Assembly: GCA_013433145.1 (NCBI GenBank)
Contig: CM024175.1
Location: 3,704,516 to 3,768,515, forward strand
Source of the DNA: Ascaris suum
Taxonomy: Eukaryota > Nematoda > Chromadorea > Rhabditida > Ascarididae
Length of the DNA stretch: 64,000 bases
Direction: 5' to 3'
The notes under the pieces are model-generated. The model did no database searches. It worked only from the letters and a program-made list of their open reading frames with translations, and was not told where the DNA came from. Of this stretch, positions 1 through 15,499 are shown piece after piece. Position numbers and translations under genes: made by a program. Every line of letters starts with the position of its first letter. The stretch's first letter is position 1.

Positions 1-177
1 AAGGTGCATGCAAACTCTTTTTCAAATTTTAATGTCTATAAGTTATATCGCTAGTGGTTGACCAATATGAACAATGATATAGGATATCAGTCTATAGCCT
101 TTATCATGATTAGCCAATTTTGTTGATTGTAGATTTAGTGATTCTCGAGTTGAAACCATCAAACAGATAAACACGTT

Positions 178-2660
<2,483 letters not shown>

Positions 2661-5600
2661 TCAGTCGTAATGATAAGGAAATATTTCGTCACACTTTCGA
2701 AGAGAGCAGAAAGCGCGAGAAATCAGGTAGGCGTATGAGGGGTCCATTGAATATTTGAACGCTTCTCCCTGTTGCAATGTAAACTGTACTCGACGCACTA
2801 GAAGCATCGTCACACCCAAAGCAAACATAACGACGAAACCGGCGGACATATTTTACTACAACAATAGAAATCAAGACTGCCGCCGCAAACATCGACTGAT
2901 TTTTTCTTCAATCGATAGCCATTCACTTTTTATGATCGTTTCAATGATTAGGAATAGATACGAAATGAAATCCTAATGCCACGATCGATGACATCATTTA
3001 CGTATCGCCATAATGCACTAGAAAAACGCATAAGAATGAAATTAAATGTAATGATATATGAGTAGACAAAAATTATGAGGTGAAACTTTTTGGTTCAATC
3101 TTTGGAGGGTAATACCTCAAACGTGGATATCGGTAATATTTGTGTTGACTTGCCAGTCGCATTTTAAGAAAAAATTAAAGGCCGAAAGAGTGATTCGTCT
3201 GGAGGAATAATCTCGTCAAATGTCGCTAAACCTTGCGAGAACAAATTTTGAACATGATAACACCGGGAAATTATTTCCAAAACAATGAAAATTTTCTTCG
3301 CCAATTCAATAGCAAGTAGAAGCCGAGCGAAGAGGGAACCAGCGCAAAACTTTATACTTTCCAGGGTACTTTTTTCCCAGCATTTAAACTCTGTTCGTGA
3401 AGTTTTTCGGCGATGTGAACACTTTTTCAGTGCATCGCCACTGGTCTAAAGGTGGTCGTAACACTTTTGGTCGAGTAAGAGGTCTTAAATGTGAAGAGAC
3501 CACAATGAAAATCACATCAAAAGCTTTGTCGAAAAGGACAAATTTAGCTGCATAACTGTAGCTGTAAGACTAAGCTGATGACTTTTGCAGCCGTTCGTAG
3601 CTTTTCCTTCAGGTTTGGCTTTCCAGTCTGAATAGGCTTGTAATGAAGAAAGCTTTAATGAATGAAGCTTTAAACGATGAAAGCTTTAATGAAGCTAAAG
3701 GCAATGAAAAAAACTTTAATTTAAACTCATATTCGCTTCATTACCCTCTCCCCCTATGATTTCGACGTCATCGTGGCTTAAAAATAGGCCTAGATGGTCT
3801 GAGCCATTACGAACTTAGGGCATGAACCCACTCCGCTCAATCGACCTTAGAGGATAGTCAAATAAGGGGAAGAATTATGGGTGAAAGTATTAGTTAGTAG
3901 AAGAAACCCACATCCTGAATTTGGTTCCATTCGGTTCATTAATAAGACCACAAGTGAGACATATGTTCTCTCCTCGCCTTTCACCTCACCATTGCAAAGG
4001 ACAACCGACTACCCTTGTTACATCCGATAGTTTAAGTGAAAACTATATCTCTTTTCACGCAAATTGCTCAAATAACCCTATCGGCAATCTTAACTGGTGT
4101 GTATAAACGATAAGGAAGGGAGTGGGAGGTAATGGGAAGTGGGGATCCTCGAGGAAGATAGACGGTCTAGGATCACTTCACCGCCGACAGAGCGATGCTG
4201 CATTTTTGGAACAATCACACTGTCAGCAATAAATGTACATTCCATTATGTTTGAAATGTTCGTGAAAATTCCACGGGGAAGTGCAGTCAAAGGGGATGAC
4301 ATCCGACATAGGTAAAGAGGCCAACAGAAGGTACCACTAAAAATCACCTGAGCAACACTGACAACTATTCTATTTCACGTTGCTCATCTGCACATCGATA
4401 TTTAAGTAATCCAAACTAGCCCTATTATAGCCGACTTTGGAAGAATCCAGAGTACACGCTGCCGGTACCTTCCGAAATGTTCTTCCCTTGATCAGTGTTA
4501 ACATTTTATTGACTGGAATTTGATCAAATCCCTTGATCAGTCGATATAAACATCAAATTTGATCACTGAATTATCAGCTAATGATGTTTGCATACACTGT
4601 GAGTAATGAATAGAGTGTTATCGGCAAAATTTGGATTAACGGATAAGCGACAGGTTAAAAAGTTGTGTTAATCCGCAATGGCTTCAAGATTGCGACTCTC
4701 GTAAATCGAGTACTCTTCAGTCGAGATCCGAATTCCATTCCACAGAAGCGATGTTTCGGCAAGATATTTGATTAAAATTATTCATAAACGTTGACATATA
4801 ACCAATAATGAATTTCCTAAAGAGACAAATATTTAAGTGAACAGCACAACAAATGCAGCATAAGTTTTTACCGACAATACTTTGAAGAAAAGAAGAAAAT
4901 TGACGTCTCGAGCGGTGCTCATCGAAGTGCAAGCGCTCATAACTCGCAAACGACGAACAACAACGAGCGTTATTTCAACGAAAACCGGCTACAGAAAGTA
5001 CTAACAGCGTTCATGCAAACAACCTCATGAAAGAGAGAAAAAAAATGTGAGTGCCAGAAATGTGAAATACTCACAGTTCATCTATGCTAAAGTGCAATTA
5101 TACTTCGTCTAGTGCATAATAGAGAGCTTCTATTTATAATTTATATTTACAGTCAACGATAATCCAGCATTACTAGTTTAGAATTTTGCAATTCGTGATC
5201 AGGGCCAAGAAATAAAACATACGAAGAGCCTCTAAGACAGCGACTATTGTATCCAACAGTTTCGAATGAAACGCATTTATATTTTCTTCCAACGTTTGTA
5301 GCTTATCTTAAACTATCAAAGATAATAAACACAATTAAAATTAAAAGGAACTAAGCCCAGATTTATTTCGAGTATTTGTCGATGCAACAACATGCGGCTA
5401 TTGCGATGATGTTTATAACGTTGATGCAATTAGTTCTTTCTCGACAGAGAGAGAACATGCACTTTTGCATCATTTGTGCTGCAAATAATAAAAACTCGTG
5501 TTATCAGATGTGGTGGTAAAAGACACAGCAAACGATGAAATAAAATGGAGTAACTGATTTAGGTAAGAGGGGATACGAGTAAAATGCGGCATGTGCAATG

Positions 5601-6890
5601 AAAAAAGCCATTATTGCGTTAATTACATTTATAGTTTGGCTGTCAGCGCAAAGTCCGGGACGCTTAGGCTGCATTCATTCTACTGAAATAATGACATCAA
5701 TCAACACTATTCGTGTATGCTTTATTAAAAATAGCATCACCATAGTACTACTCTACAGCCTACTAGATTCCCCTCAAAGTAAAGCACCAACATTTCATTG
5801 GTAAATAATATAAGCTTATTTGAAAATTTACAGGAAGGTACTCATTGATATTTATTGTTTACTAGGGATGTATCGTCTTAGGAACAATACGTATAAATGT
5901 ACACATATCAAATATGATATGAGTTTAGAAATGATAATGAAAACATCTTCATTTTATTAATGAATAAATTTCAACAAATATCAAAGTGAATGATATTACT
6001 GAAATTAACTATAATTAATAAATATTATCAACAAATAATTGCAAAGAAAATAGTCAGCAATATAATCATAGGAAAAAAAATTGAATATTTAAATTTACTG
6101 ATTTTTTAATTAGTGAATTCGATGGGAATACTCGATTGAATAAAGAATACATCTTACTCTTGAACAGTTTTACTTCGTTATCGATTTCATTAGTGACACT
6201 ACTCGTTGTTCTATTTCAACAGTTTGACTTACTTATGAGTTACAATTTGACTTACTTATGCGTTGTTATAAGAAAATTCCCATACTTTACGTTTAGGCTA
6301 TATATTTTTTAAACTTTCTCTCTTCCTCGTTTTCCCGATTGCCGTTCCCTCCTCTCCCATCCACTCCCCTTTCCCCCTCCCCACGCTCAGTATAACGTCT
6401 CACGATATTAGCAGAATTTTCCAGCAACTTTTGAAGCGTTTAGTATGCGATTCACTAATTCCAATAATTTCGTAAGCATAAAGAATTATCGCGTCCAAGC
6501 ATCTATTTATTGATAATTTACATTTGCCCTTCTACTGCTATCGAAACTGCAGTATTGCCTCTTTGATCACACTGTCTAAAATTAATTTGCAGCGCTATAT
6601 TAAACTTTAAAATCATTCCGATATGCAAAAACAAAGCAAAAAACGTTCAGTTTTTAAGCGCCTGACAGCGTGAATACCTTTATTAGATAAGCGCACAACT
6701 TAACTACACAAAAAAGCATCGAGCAATCACAGCAGCTACAGTTGGCGTGTAATCTTTGGATAGGTGCCTCTGTAGTATACAGTTAATTGCTCGGCAAAAT
6801 TAATAGACATAGCCTCAGGTATGAGCATGCACGAACACATTATCGGGGATTACTACTATTCTCAGCACACAATTTGCATATCGAATTGAC
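2661..6890. other. Non-coding stretch with short overlapping frames only
   Basis: Only frames under about 85 codons occur. A pair on the minus strand (2892-2661) would give a short hydrophobic segment followed by an Arg-rich stretch, but I found no splice partner and no family resemblance, so it is not called as a gene. A 15-nt tandem duplication is seen at 6223-6260. Confidence 0.5.
3641..3726. repeat. Degenerate short tandem repeat
   Basis: Four or so imperfect copies of a unit close to GAAAGCTTTAATGAA lie head to tail. The copies differ in length by a few bases, which suggests an old slippage array. Confidence 0.8.
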
Positions 6891-7009
6891 CACAAATCAT
6901 CGTTTATTGAGAGTATTTCGTGGAACAATCGTCAAAAAACGAATATTTTCTAATATAGGCGATCGCTTCCATCAAATCTCATCATTTTATGGGACAGTAG
7001 CGCTCACTG
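6891..7009 (+). repeat. Left arm of foldback element
   Basis: Matches the reverse complement of 7621-7739. It contains the shared palindromic core GGCGATCGC. The arms differ by single substitutions and a 3-base insertion (GAGGAGAG in the right arm against GAGAG here). Confidence 0.85.
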
Positions 7010-7620
7010 AAGTAACAATAACACTGTTTGAAGTAAAATAGCAATAGTCTTTTTCACGTCGTTCTGTGAAGTCGCACCTGTCAACCATATTATGAGGACG
7101 TCATATACCTGTGTGCAGTTAAATAAGAAAATTTTCCATCTATGAGGTGTTCGCAACTCAATAAAATTTTGTGCGAGGGTATGGAATTTTATGATATGAA
7201 CTGCGTCAGCGAGTTATTGACACACCGGCTTCACAAAGAAAACATTCACACAGAATTCACATTGCTCTAATCAAGTTGTATCTTGTAAACAATTAAATCT
7301 GAGAAACGAATCGATTTCCATCCTCTTTTTAGCAAATAATGGAAATAGAAATGAATGTAAAAGATGATGAACTGCTGCTTTTATTGGTACATTTTTCCAA
7401 TTGTTCCACTTTTCAAACTCATTTCAAAGGGTTTGTCGAAATCAATTTATACTATTTATAGTATAAACTGATTTATGCGGAATGATAATATTTATAGAAC
7501 TTAAATTAATGAAGGTATTGTTCCGATCCATAAAGTTTTGACTCTATAGAAAGAATATTTGTGTTTTCGTTGCACTGAAATGGCTTTTTGACCATACAGA
7601 ATTTAATGATTTTATTTCAT

Positions 7621-7739
7621 TGAGTGTTATTGTCGCATAAAATGATGAGATTTGATGGAAGCGATCGCCTATATTAGAAAATATTCGTTTTTTGTCGATT
7701 GTTCTACGAAATACTCTCCTCAATAAACGATGATTTGTG
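7621..7739 (-). repeat. Right arm of foldback element
   Basis: Inverted copy of 6891-7009. Identity fades toward the spacer side (7621-7640), which indicates either decay or that the true inner boundary is near 7640. Confidence 0.85.
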
Positions 7740-10700
7740 ATTAGTTGGAGTACTTAAATCAGTTTGCATTACAGTTTGCATTATTTAAGTGGTTAAATGC
7801 TCAAGTCGACTTCAATCGTGTACACTTTCGCGATTAAAAATAGCGAATAAGAGAGTTCGTTAGCATGAATAACAATTTCATCGACGTCTTCTTTGAATTT
7901 ACTCAATGTGCTTTCCTGCGAACTTCGCTTTTATTCAAACTCTTGACTTTCGTTATCGAAAGAGCAACTTTTTACTTGCGCGATTGTATATTAGCTCAAA
8001 AGGCCATCAACTTTTAAAATTTTCAATAAATGGCGAACATTTGGTGAAGAATCGTGCGCATGCATTCTTTTGCAAAGTAATGAGGAAAGAGGATGTTTCA
8101 AGATCGCCTCTAAAGAGGCAATAACTAAAAAGGGGGTATTGTCCGAGAGAGCGAACTATAATGCACTCTTTGGACTGTCTCAATGAAAGAGATTTTATGA
8201 GGATTGCTGCATTCAGCAAAGAGTTGAAAAGCTTTAAAAATTTGCCATCGTTCTAAAAATGGGATGCTATGAATGGAGGCATACAACTACACATCTCTCG
8301 AACCAACTTTCAGCGAAAATGCAATATTGCAACAACAATATAAAATTGCAAAGTTACATGCAAGTTTCCGAAAATCAAGGTTAAGTCTAAGACTCATCCT
8401 AACTAATCTCTGATGGCCAAGTTCCACGTTCATCAAATCGTTGGAAGAAAATCTACAAGGGTTTTTGATTCGTGAAAGCGATGCAAGAAATGTGTAGCTG
8501 TGCAATCCGGCAAGCGAAACCACTTCGTCTTCGAATTCTTATATAAGGCTCGTGTTGGCCAACGATCACAACAGGATTCCGATTTTTCGACGATTTTTCA
8601 ATTCGAGGGCTGAAAATGAGGGATTCTAAGCAATCAATTTTTTATCCCTTAAGGTTATGAGAAAAAAAAGAATCATCCTGAAGCACTGAGTTCGCCATTA
8701 TGCTCAATACATCTTCAAAATATTGTCTTAAGGATGCTTGAGAATTTGAATGCTCACTTCGACCGAGTCATTCCACCATGTAGGATTATGGGCGCTTTTC
8801 AGCGTCTACAGCCATAACGTTAGCTTAAGTGCTCACAATGCTGCCGGATAACCTATTATGAGTTAAGGTGGCTCATCACATTGTTGAGCTGATTCTTCAA
8901 ACAGCAAGTTCAGCATTCTTACATAATATTCTCATCCTTGCAATATGGAATTTTAAAAGGAGGCCCATCTCGGTCACTTGGAATAACTCGCACTTGCATC
9001 GTAAACGTTCTTTCCGAGAGCAAGTTTGTACACGACAGTACTCTCTAAGGCAATCGCATACTGCATAGCGAGCGGTATCCAACATGAGCACATTCACCAG
9101 TCGTTCTTTGATGATATAGGACCTCTAAGGAACGTATGAGAGATTTCTTCATTACATGTCAAGGATTTTGAGATGCACTCATATGCTTCAATTGAATTAA
9201 TTGCGATGTCTGAAGCTATAATTGGAAGAAAAATTTCGCTCAGCACTAGCTGTTTTTTTTTTTTTCACAGAAGAAGAAGACAAAAGAAGAAGCAAACATA
9301 GAAATGAATATGATGAATTATTGCATTCTTCGCCGAACTTATTATATTACGCAAAGCATTCGAAATAATTTTTTAAGCAATGATTCATGAAATCTTTAGT
9401 GGATATCATCCAAAATATTTCCTGGTTCCTTTTTTTTCCTTTTATCTCATCTACATCAACCTCATTCCGCGGCAAAAAAAATATACCATTAATATTATTT
9501 ATAGAATCATTTGTGAAACGTTTAGTAGGATTGCACAAGAATGGTGGTGGTTAAACCGTGCAAAACGTATTGCAAAAAAAAAGTGCAAAACACATTGCAC
9601 AAAGATGTGCAATTTCGCTCGTCTCAGGCGTATTATCGAGTGGAAAGGGAAGGCATAGCGGCAACGAAACACTCGACGGAGCGAAGAAAATATGACACAG
9701 CGATAATCGGCGTTTTTTTTTAATGCAACAGAATCTTATAAAAACTCCCTTCGAATATTATTCTTTTAATAGCGCGCATAAAATCTTTAAAAAAATCTAT
9801 AAAATACAAAAATAATGAAATTTTTTAATGAAATGAAAATTTATTCAAAGGAAAATCTTTTCAATATTACTCTCTCAAAGCGCCCTATGAAATCTAAGAG
9901 AACGACCTTTGATAAAAAATATATATTTGAATGAAAAAGTGATAAAACGGTAATTTCTGCGAGTATTTATGCATTTATTTATGGTAATATATAATAATAT
10001 AAGCGTTAATATTATCAAAAAAAAAAAATGGTTGATGAATTATAATAGCGAAATTATTTGCAAAAATATTTCGAATTGTTTGGAAAATATGCATGAAAAA
10101 CAACGCAGAAATTAGTTTCACGAATAGAAATCGCCATCTTTCAAATTTATTTGCTTATAAAATGATGCGTTTATGTGCTGCGAGCAAATCTGCATATGAA
10201 AATCATTACTACTCTTTTATGCGATATTTCCTGAAGTGATATAATATCGAAATTTGAGTATTTCTCTCAAAGAAATATCTTTAACATATAGGCTTTTATC
10301 TTCAAGAAAGAAAGGTTAGTACGAAAGAGTATGTTACGCAAAGCAAAGAAAAAAAAAACGTTTGAAGGAAGATGTAAGCGCATTAGACAATTGCCGATGA
10401 AAACAAGCAACGTACTCTACGAGGGGATTGGCCGCTGAGAAAGCATTCGATTGGCAAAGCACAAAGATCACGAGAGAGCCGTGTGCCACGGATACGCAGA
10501 TGTCTTTCAGCGACAAGGGCTTACGATGTTTCGTGTTCTCCACAAAATGCATACAACAATTTCAACTGCCTCGTCAATATAACTCTATTATGACTAAAAT
10601 TTATTCACTTCAAAAAAAAAATTCTCAAAGTCTTGGGTGAAAATTTGTTAATTTTGTTTTGTTGATTTCCATTTGCAAAACTTCTCCTGGCAGCGTTCTA

Positions 10701-13700
10701 TTTATGCTATTATATATCTATATGTAATCTCTCAACCTATCTATACTTTCACTTCAGGAATTATTGAGGCTTGGCTGAGGAAAATTGATATCTCTTATGC
10801 AAATTGTACATTGATCTTCTTTATCGTATTTCGTTTTCATTGATCAACTTTGTCGGCAATTGCAAAAATTTCGTTGTATTAAAGAGAAATTGCAAGCATT
10901 TTAGGTCGATAAAATTTTCATTTATGTACATCGGATCGTGAGAAAATGATTCAACATTCATTGAATCATTTATACAAATAGCTAGGCGAATTAAAATATA
11001 ACGATAGTAATTTGTATATTTCATATTTTAAATCGATAATTTGTGAAACCGGTTGGCTAGATTGAGCATAAAACGGCTATCGTTTCTTTAGCAATTCTCA
11101 TATATTTATTGCAAAATAATATTAGAAATTGCATTATATATATAACGCACATACCATATAGGTATATAAAATGTTTTGAAAAAGGAAAAATGCTTATTTG
11201 CTAATATGAATTCTAAACTATATCTTTCAGCGCTGCAGTCATCAGAAATTCAATGCGCATCGAATTGTTTTATAGGCAATCTTATATCAATCCAAAATGC
11301 AATGTGCCTCTTGTATTACTTATATTCTTAGTGAAGCACACATTGAGCATGAAAAAAAAGACACTCTGAAAGAGCCTATATTGAAAATCTCATCACCTAC
11401 CATAGAGTAATGTCCGCTCATCGACAGTGAATCCGACGAGCAATATGTGAGACAATCGTTAATTAGTCAGATCGATGAACGAGACATCGGCTCGTAGTGT
11501 TATATCCGCTTTCTTTAATTAGCTGTTTATTCACTCTTGGCTAGAAGAACGAGCGATCAAGGAAGAGGTGCTTGTTCTTTCTTTTAATAATCTGCAGTAC
11601 TTTTAAAAGGGCGTAAAAGTATTGGTTGCTAAGCGAAATGCCAACTGCTAGTGAGCGCATTTGCTATTTCAATTCACAGGTGGAACAACTGAGGTGCTTT
11701 AATAAAGGTAATTTGCAAATGAATTCTCCAATAATGATAATTAGTGAGCAATTTCTCATCGATATGGTGGTTAACTTCATCGTTAATTCACCTGGACAGG
11801 TGAAAAGAGATGCTGTGCAATTAACACATCATAGTTAATAATAATATTGAGCAAATAAGCGGATATTGCTCGATGTTAGGGTATAGCTTGCAAGTTCTTT
11901 TTTGGTAATGAATGAACATTCAACATCATGGAGTAGTAATCTAATCTCCTCCCACCTCCTTCACTATTGGTGCACCTTGTCTAAACCTCAGTTAAAGGCA
12001 ATGGAAGAAGAGTGGCTAAAAACGGTCACAGCAGATTATTCAGTTATCATCCAGAGAAAATAACATTTGTTGGAGACTTCACTTCACTCTCAGTCGAATG
12101 AGATCATTCGTGATGTTAACAACAAATATTTATTGCCACCTTGTTCTCAATATTAACTGCAAAAATTCTAAAATCAAGTTGAAATTGGCTTCAGCCCCCG
12201 GTCTTCAGCAAAGCGTATGATTGGATCTCGATTTTCAAGTGACCATTGCTTTGAGATGACCATCTAAACTACAATTCAGTTGACCACTTTCAAATGACCA
12301 TCATAGCAGGTTTTTTTTACTCGTTCAGTTTCCTATTCCCGTTTCTTTTGAGTTGCATTTCTTTCTTTCTTTCCCAATTTTCCACTGTTTTTTTCATCGC
12401 CATATCTTTTATGGACTCCGGCTACAATTTTATTTCAAAGTATGAGTGTGACTTGTGTGTGCACCTTCCATTTAAAGGAAGGCGATGATGCTCATATACC
12501 TTAGATGTTCAATTTAGAGTGTACTAACATCAAAAGTGCCACATAAATATTCATTCATGAACGGTAAATTTTAATCATTTTATGCGTTTTATACGTAGTG
12601 GACAACTCGATGATCTATTTTGAATTTGAAATATTTTGCATATATTCGCTCGACGAACGACAATAAATTTGTTCCGTTTATTGCAGCAATTAGAACGAAT
12701 GTGTTCTTTATCAGAAATTTTCTCTTAGTTTCTTCCCTCTTGCTTTATCTCGCTTTAATATTTCATCAACTCGATTTAATTTTCAGTGAAGAATTTAAAC
12801 GCGTAGAACTTTATCCACGCTCAACGATCTCTTTCAATATGAAAGTCGCTCCTCTGAAACGCCTAGAATGTTATGTGTAGCTGTTTTGAGTAACACATTT
12901 AAACACAATTATGTGGAAAGTTTGCTTGTTTGTTTGCTATAATAAATCGAATTTCTGTAATTTTCAATTTAAAGTACACAAGAATTTTTTTTTTTTTGCT
13001 TATGTGGGCGCTAACTTGCTCTCTTATGGAGCACACTATGGTCACTCTTTTTCATTCTTTTTATTGTGAGAGAGATTCGTGAATTACGGATGAAAATATG
13101 AACTGACTTTTATTGCTACGTTGTTTGGAAATTTCACTAATAGCCTTAGAATATGGAACTCTTTTCGAAGAGGTTGCGTATATAACAGCTTTGAAGATTG
13201 ATGATAAACTTATATTGCTATTATCGCTTATGCTTGAGCATTGATAGGTTGTTTGACGGCATGCTCTCGAAAATGCCACTCGAAAAAAAAGCACCATTCA
13301 CAATACGTCTCAAAGATTTTTCCGAGCGCTATCATCGTGGCTATTGAAGCCGCTCGTTGATCTTCGATCTTGAGTCACTAAGATATGGCCACCTTCGAGC
13401 TGTTTCCGTTCTACTATTGAACTTCATATGTGACGAGGAGACGATGCTCCTACTACTTACACATTCAAAGAAGAGGTTATGCTATAAACTTTGATTAAAC
13501 ACTCAAACATTTACAGTATGAGTTTTTAGAATGATCAACGGACAGTTGTTGAGATAGAAAAAAAATCCCAATTTTCAAAGACTCTTACGATAGCTTCGAG
13601 CTTCATGTCACAACCGGCCTACTCGGTTATGAAACGTACTGCTATGATTTATGATTTCTGCTATAAGTCACACTTATTTTCCTCACATTTATTTGCCTAA

Positions 13701-14601
13701 GAAAACCTCAGCATGATCTATGGGGTCTCTTTTTTTTGTTCACCCATTACTGAGGCGAACGTAACGTATATTATTTTCGAGCTTATTTTATTTAGTCATT
13801 AGTCTTTCAAAATACATATGATTCAAATTTTATGCCATTTATTGCTCAAAATTTTCCATATTGTATGTTCGTCAAGAATTGATGAAAGTCTAATTTCTGA
13901 GAATTATACAATATTGTTTTTTAAAATCAAATTGCAGAAACGATTGCTTTAAAATGTGTTGCTAGAGAAAAGCAATTAATGAATTCTGCTCGCAAAAGTT
14001 CATTACTTACATTCGCATTTCATTCATGAGCTTTTTTTTTTTCAATATAAATGAGACTCATTCAATAGAAGTGTCTCGGAAATGAAATATTTTTAATTGA
14101 ACTCGATGAATTGAGTTGAATGATCATTCATTGTCAAAGAAATGTTTTATCATCAATAGCACCGGAAGCAATCAATGTGCCTCCAGTTATTTTTGTAGAG
14201 TGCATCAATTTCATCGTCGTAATGCAATTGGTTAAATTCGCAGAATTCTTCTACTAAAGTTGAGAATGTTGTTAGCATTTTGATGGAAATGTTTTCGCTT
14301 ATAAAAATCGATCATTCACGAAATCGCCTATATTTAGGACATATGGAAAAGTCAGACTTATATTCGCTCGATGATAACTTATGCATATTTCATTGAAAAA
14401 TTTACTTCTTATTATTGAATGAAATGCTCAATTGAACGAGCTTTTCGTGTTTCACTCAAACTTTTTGAATTTTCGCCAAAGCAAAAGGCATCATCAGTTT
14501 AGATATATTTCAGTGATTTGCCCACGTTCGCCTTCGAAAACGATTGCAATTTGTGTGTTTTCGATGAATATCATTGTTCAACTACACGTTGGATCAATTC
14601 G
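7740..14601. other. Non-coding stretch, no gene recognised
   Basis: About 6.9 kb of AT-rich DNA with only short frames (the longest is about 92 codons). I checked the frames for hydrophobic patterns, Cys spacing and known enzyme motifs and saw none. It may be the 3' flank or a downstream intron of the minus-strand membrane-protein gene at 15.5-14.9 kb. Confidence 0.5.
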
Positions 14602-14916
14602 TTAGCAACGTTTAGTATTTTGCATTTCTGAAGTGAACAGTAAAAATTTGCGAAGAAATATTAATATTTCAGTGAACATGAATGTTTGGCGAATATGTAT
14701 CAAAAAAGAATTCATCAAATATGTGCCGCAGATGAATTCTTTCTTGCAGTTTATAAAATTGCCTTTATCAGTAAAAAGTTTTCCATAATTAAATCGAGCG
14801 ATTAGGAATAAAATAGAAAAATGGTGAAATTTTTGCCACAGTATCAATTGTTGTCGATCATATGGGCATGTTTGGAATAAAGGATCTTCTCCATATCGGT
14901 TTTCGCCTTCAGATAC

Positions 14917-15012
14917 CTCATCCGATGTATCTTCATTGTTGAACACAATAGCCACTAACGCATTGCAAACCAGGTGTGCAATCGAGAAAGTTTTTGCACT
15001 GTTCAACAACAC
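14917..15012 (-). CDS. Exon c of putative membrane protein
   Basis: 32 codons after a CTTTTCAG acceptor, continuing exon b in frame. It gives hydrophobic AHLVCNALVAIVF followed by acidic NNEDTSDE. If the GTATCT donor at 14916 is not used, the frame continues to 14602 and gives a longer, less plausible tail. Confidence 0.45.
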
Positions 15013-15499
15013 CTGAAAAGTTGATGAAACGATGTCTCAAAGAAAGCGTGACAATATGCACTATTGCTACAACATCTCACTTACGGTAACGATCTGCCAC
15101 AAGTTGCCAAAAAATAATAAATATGCGCTTGGATCATAAAAAACAACGAATCCATCAGTGATCCAATCATATCTGAGCAATACCACCAATGGAACAGTTT
15201 TTTCTTTTTCGACCGGATCAAGCGTGAAATAGATTTCTAATGATTGCAGAATAATGATCATTATTAGGAACTACAAATATCTGCGACTTCTTTGTATACC
15301 AATCACACTTGTAAGCTCCAGCTTTTATATTGGTCCTTGCCGATTTTACTGAAGTGCAATTAAGAAAATAAGACACTGTATCACTACACATTACGAACTG
15401 TTGCTTCAGAACTGAACTATGTGAGGCATGAAGCACATCATCATGTAATGAAAGTCTCAGTTCGCTGTCTCTTCTTTTCCTCAGATACATATGAAACAT
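14917..15499 (-). CDS. Putative multi-pass membrane protein, three joined exons (partial)
   Basis: Three exons join in phase 0 without stops: up to 15499-15350, 15270-15085 and 15012-14917. The donors are GTAAAA, GTAAGT and GTATCT, and the acceptors end TTGTAG and TTTTCAG. The translation has a Lys/Arg/Asp-rich lead (RKRRDSELRLS), a stretch with two Cys and an N-glycosylation sequon (NCTS), then hydrophobic spans FLIMIIILQSLEIYFTL, AYLLFFGNLWQIVTVLL and FSIAHLVCNALVAIVF, ending in an acidic segment. This looks like the last part of a serpentine receptor or another polytopic protein, but I do not recognise the family. The 5' start and any exon after 14917 are unresolved: the third frame also stays open to 14602, so the donor at 14916 is a guess. 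The ATG at 15499 may be internal. Confidence 0.45.
15085..15270 (-). CDS. Exon b of putative membrane protein
   Basis: Exactly 62 codons between a TTGTAG acceptor and a GTAAGTGAG donor, phase 0 at both ends. It encodes a hydrophobic span, a charged loop (DPVEKEKT), the polar/aromatic stretch LLRYDWITDGFVVFYDP and the start of a second span. Confidence 0.5.
15350..15499 (-). CDS. Exon a of putative membrane protein
   Basis: Open frame from 15499 to a GTAAAA donor immediately after 15350, ending in phase 0 after the sequon NCTS. The upstream limit is not fixed. The following intron is only about 79 nt, typical for small nematode introns. Confidence 0.4.

Larger units (their letters stand above)
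6891..7739. mobile_element. Foldback (inverted-repeat) element, possible MITE
   Basis: Bases 6891-7009 reappear in reverse complement at 7621-7739, with roughly 90 percent or better identity over the outer ~100 bases and weaker identity in the innermost part. The arms enclose about 610 bp of AT-rich DNA with no transposase. The outer ends begin CACAAATCATCG on both sides, and similarity stops abruptly there. I could not see an unambiguous target-site duplication. A non-autonomous DNA transposon or an inverted local duplication are the main readings. The arms alone would make a long hairpin in RNA. Confidence 0.75.
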
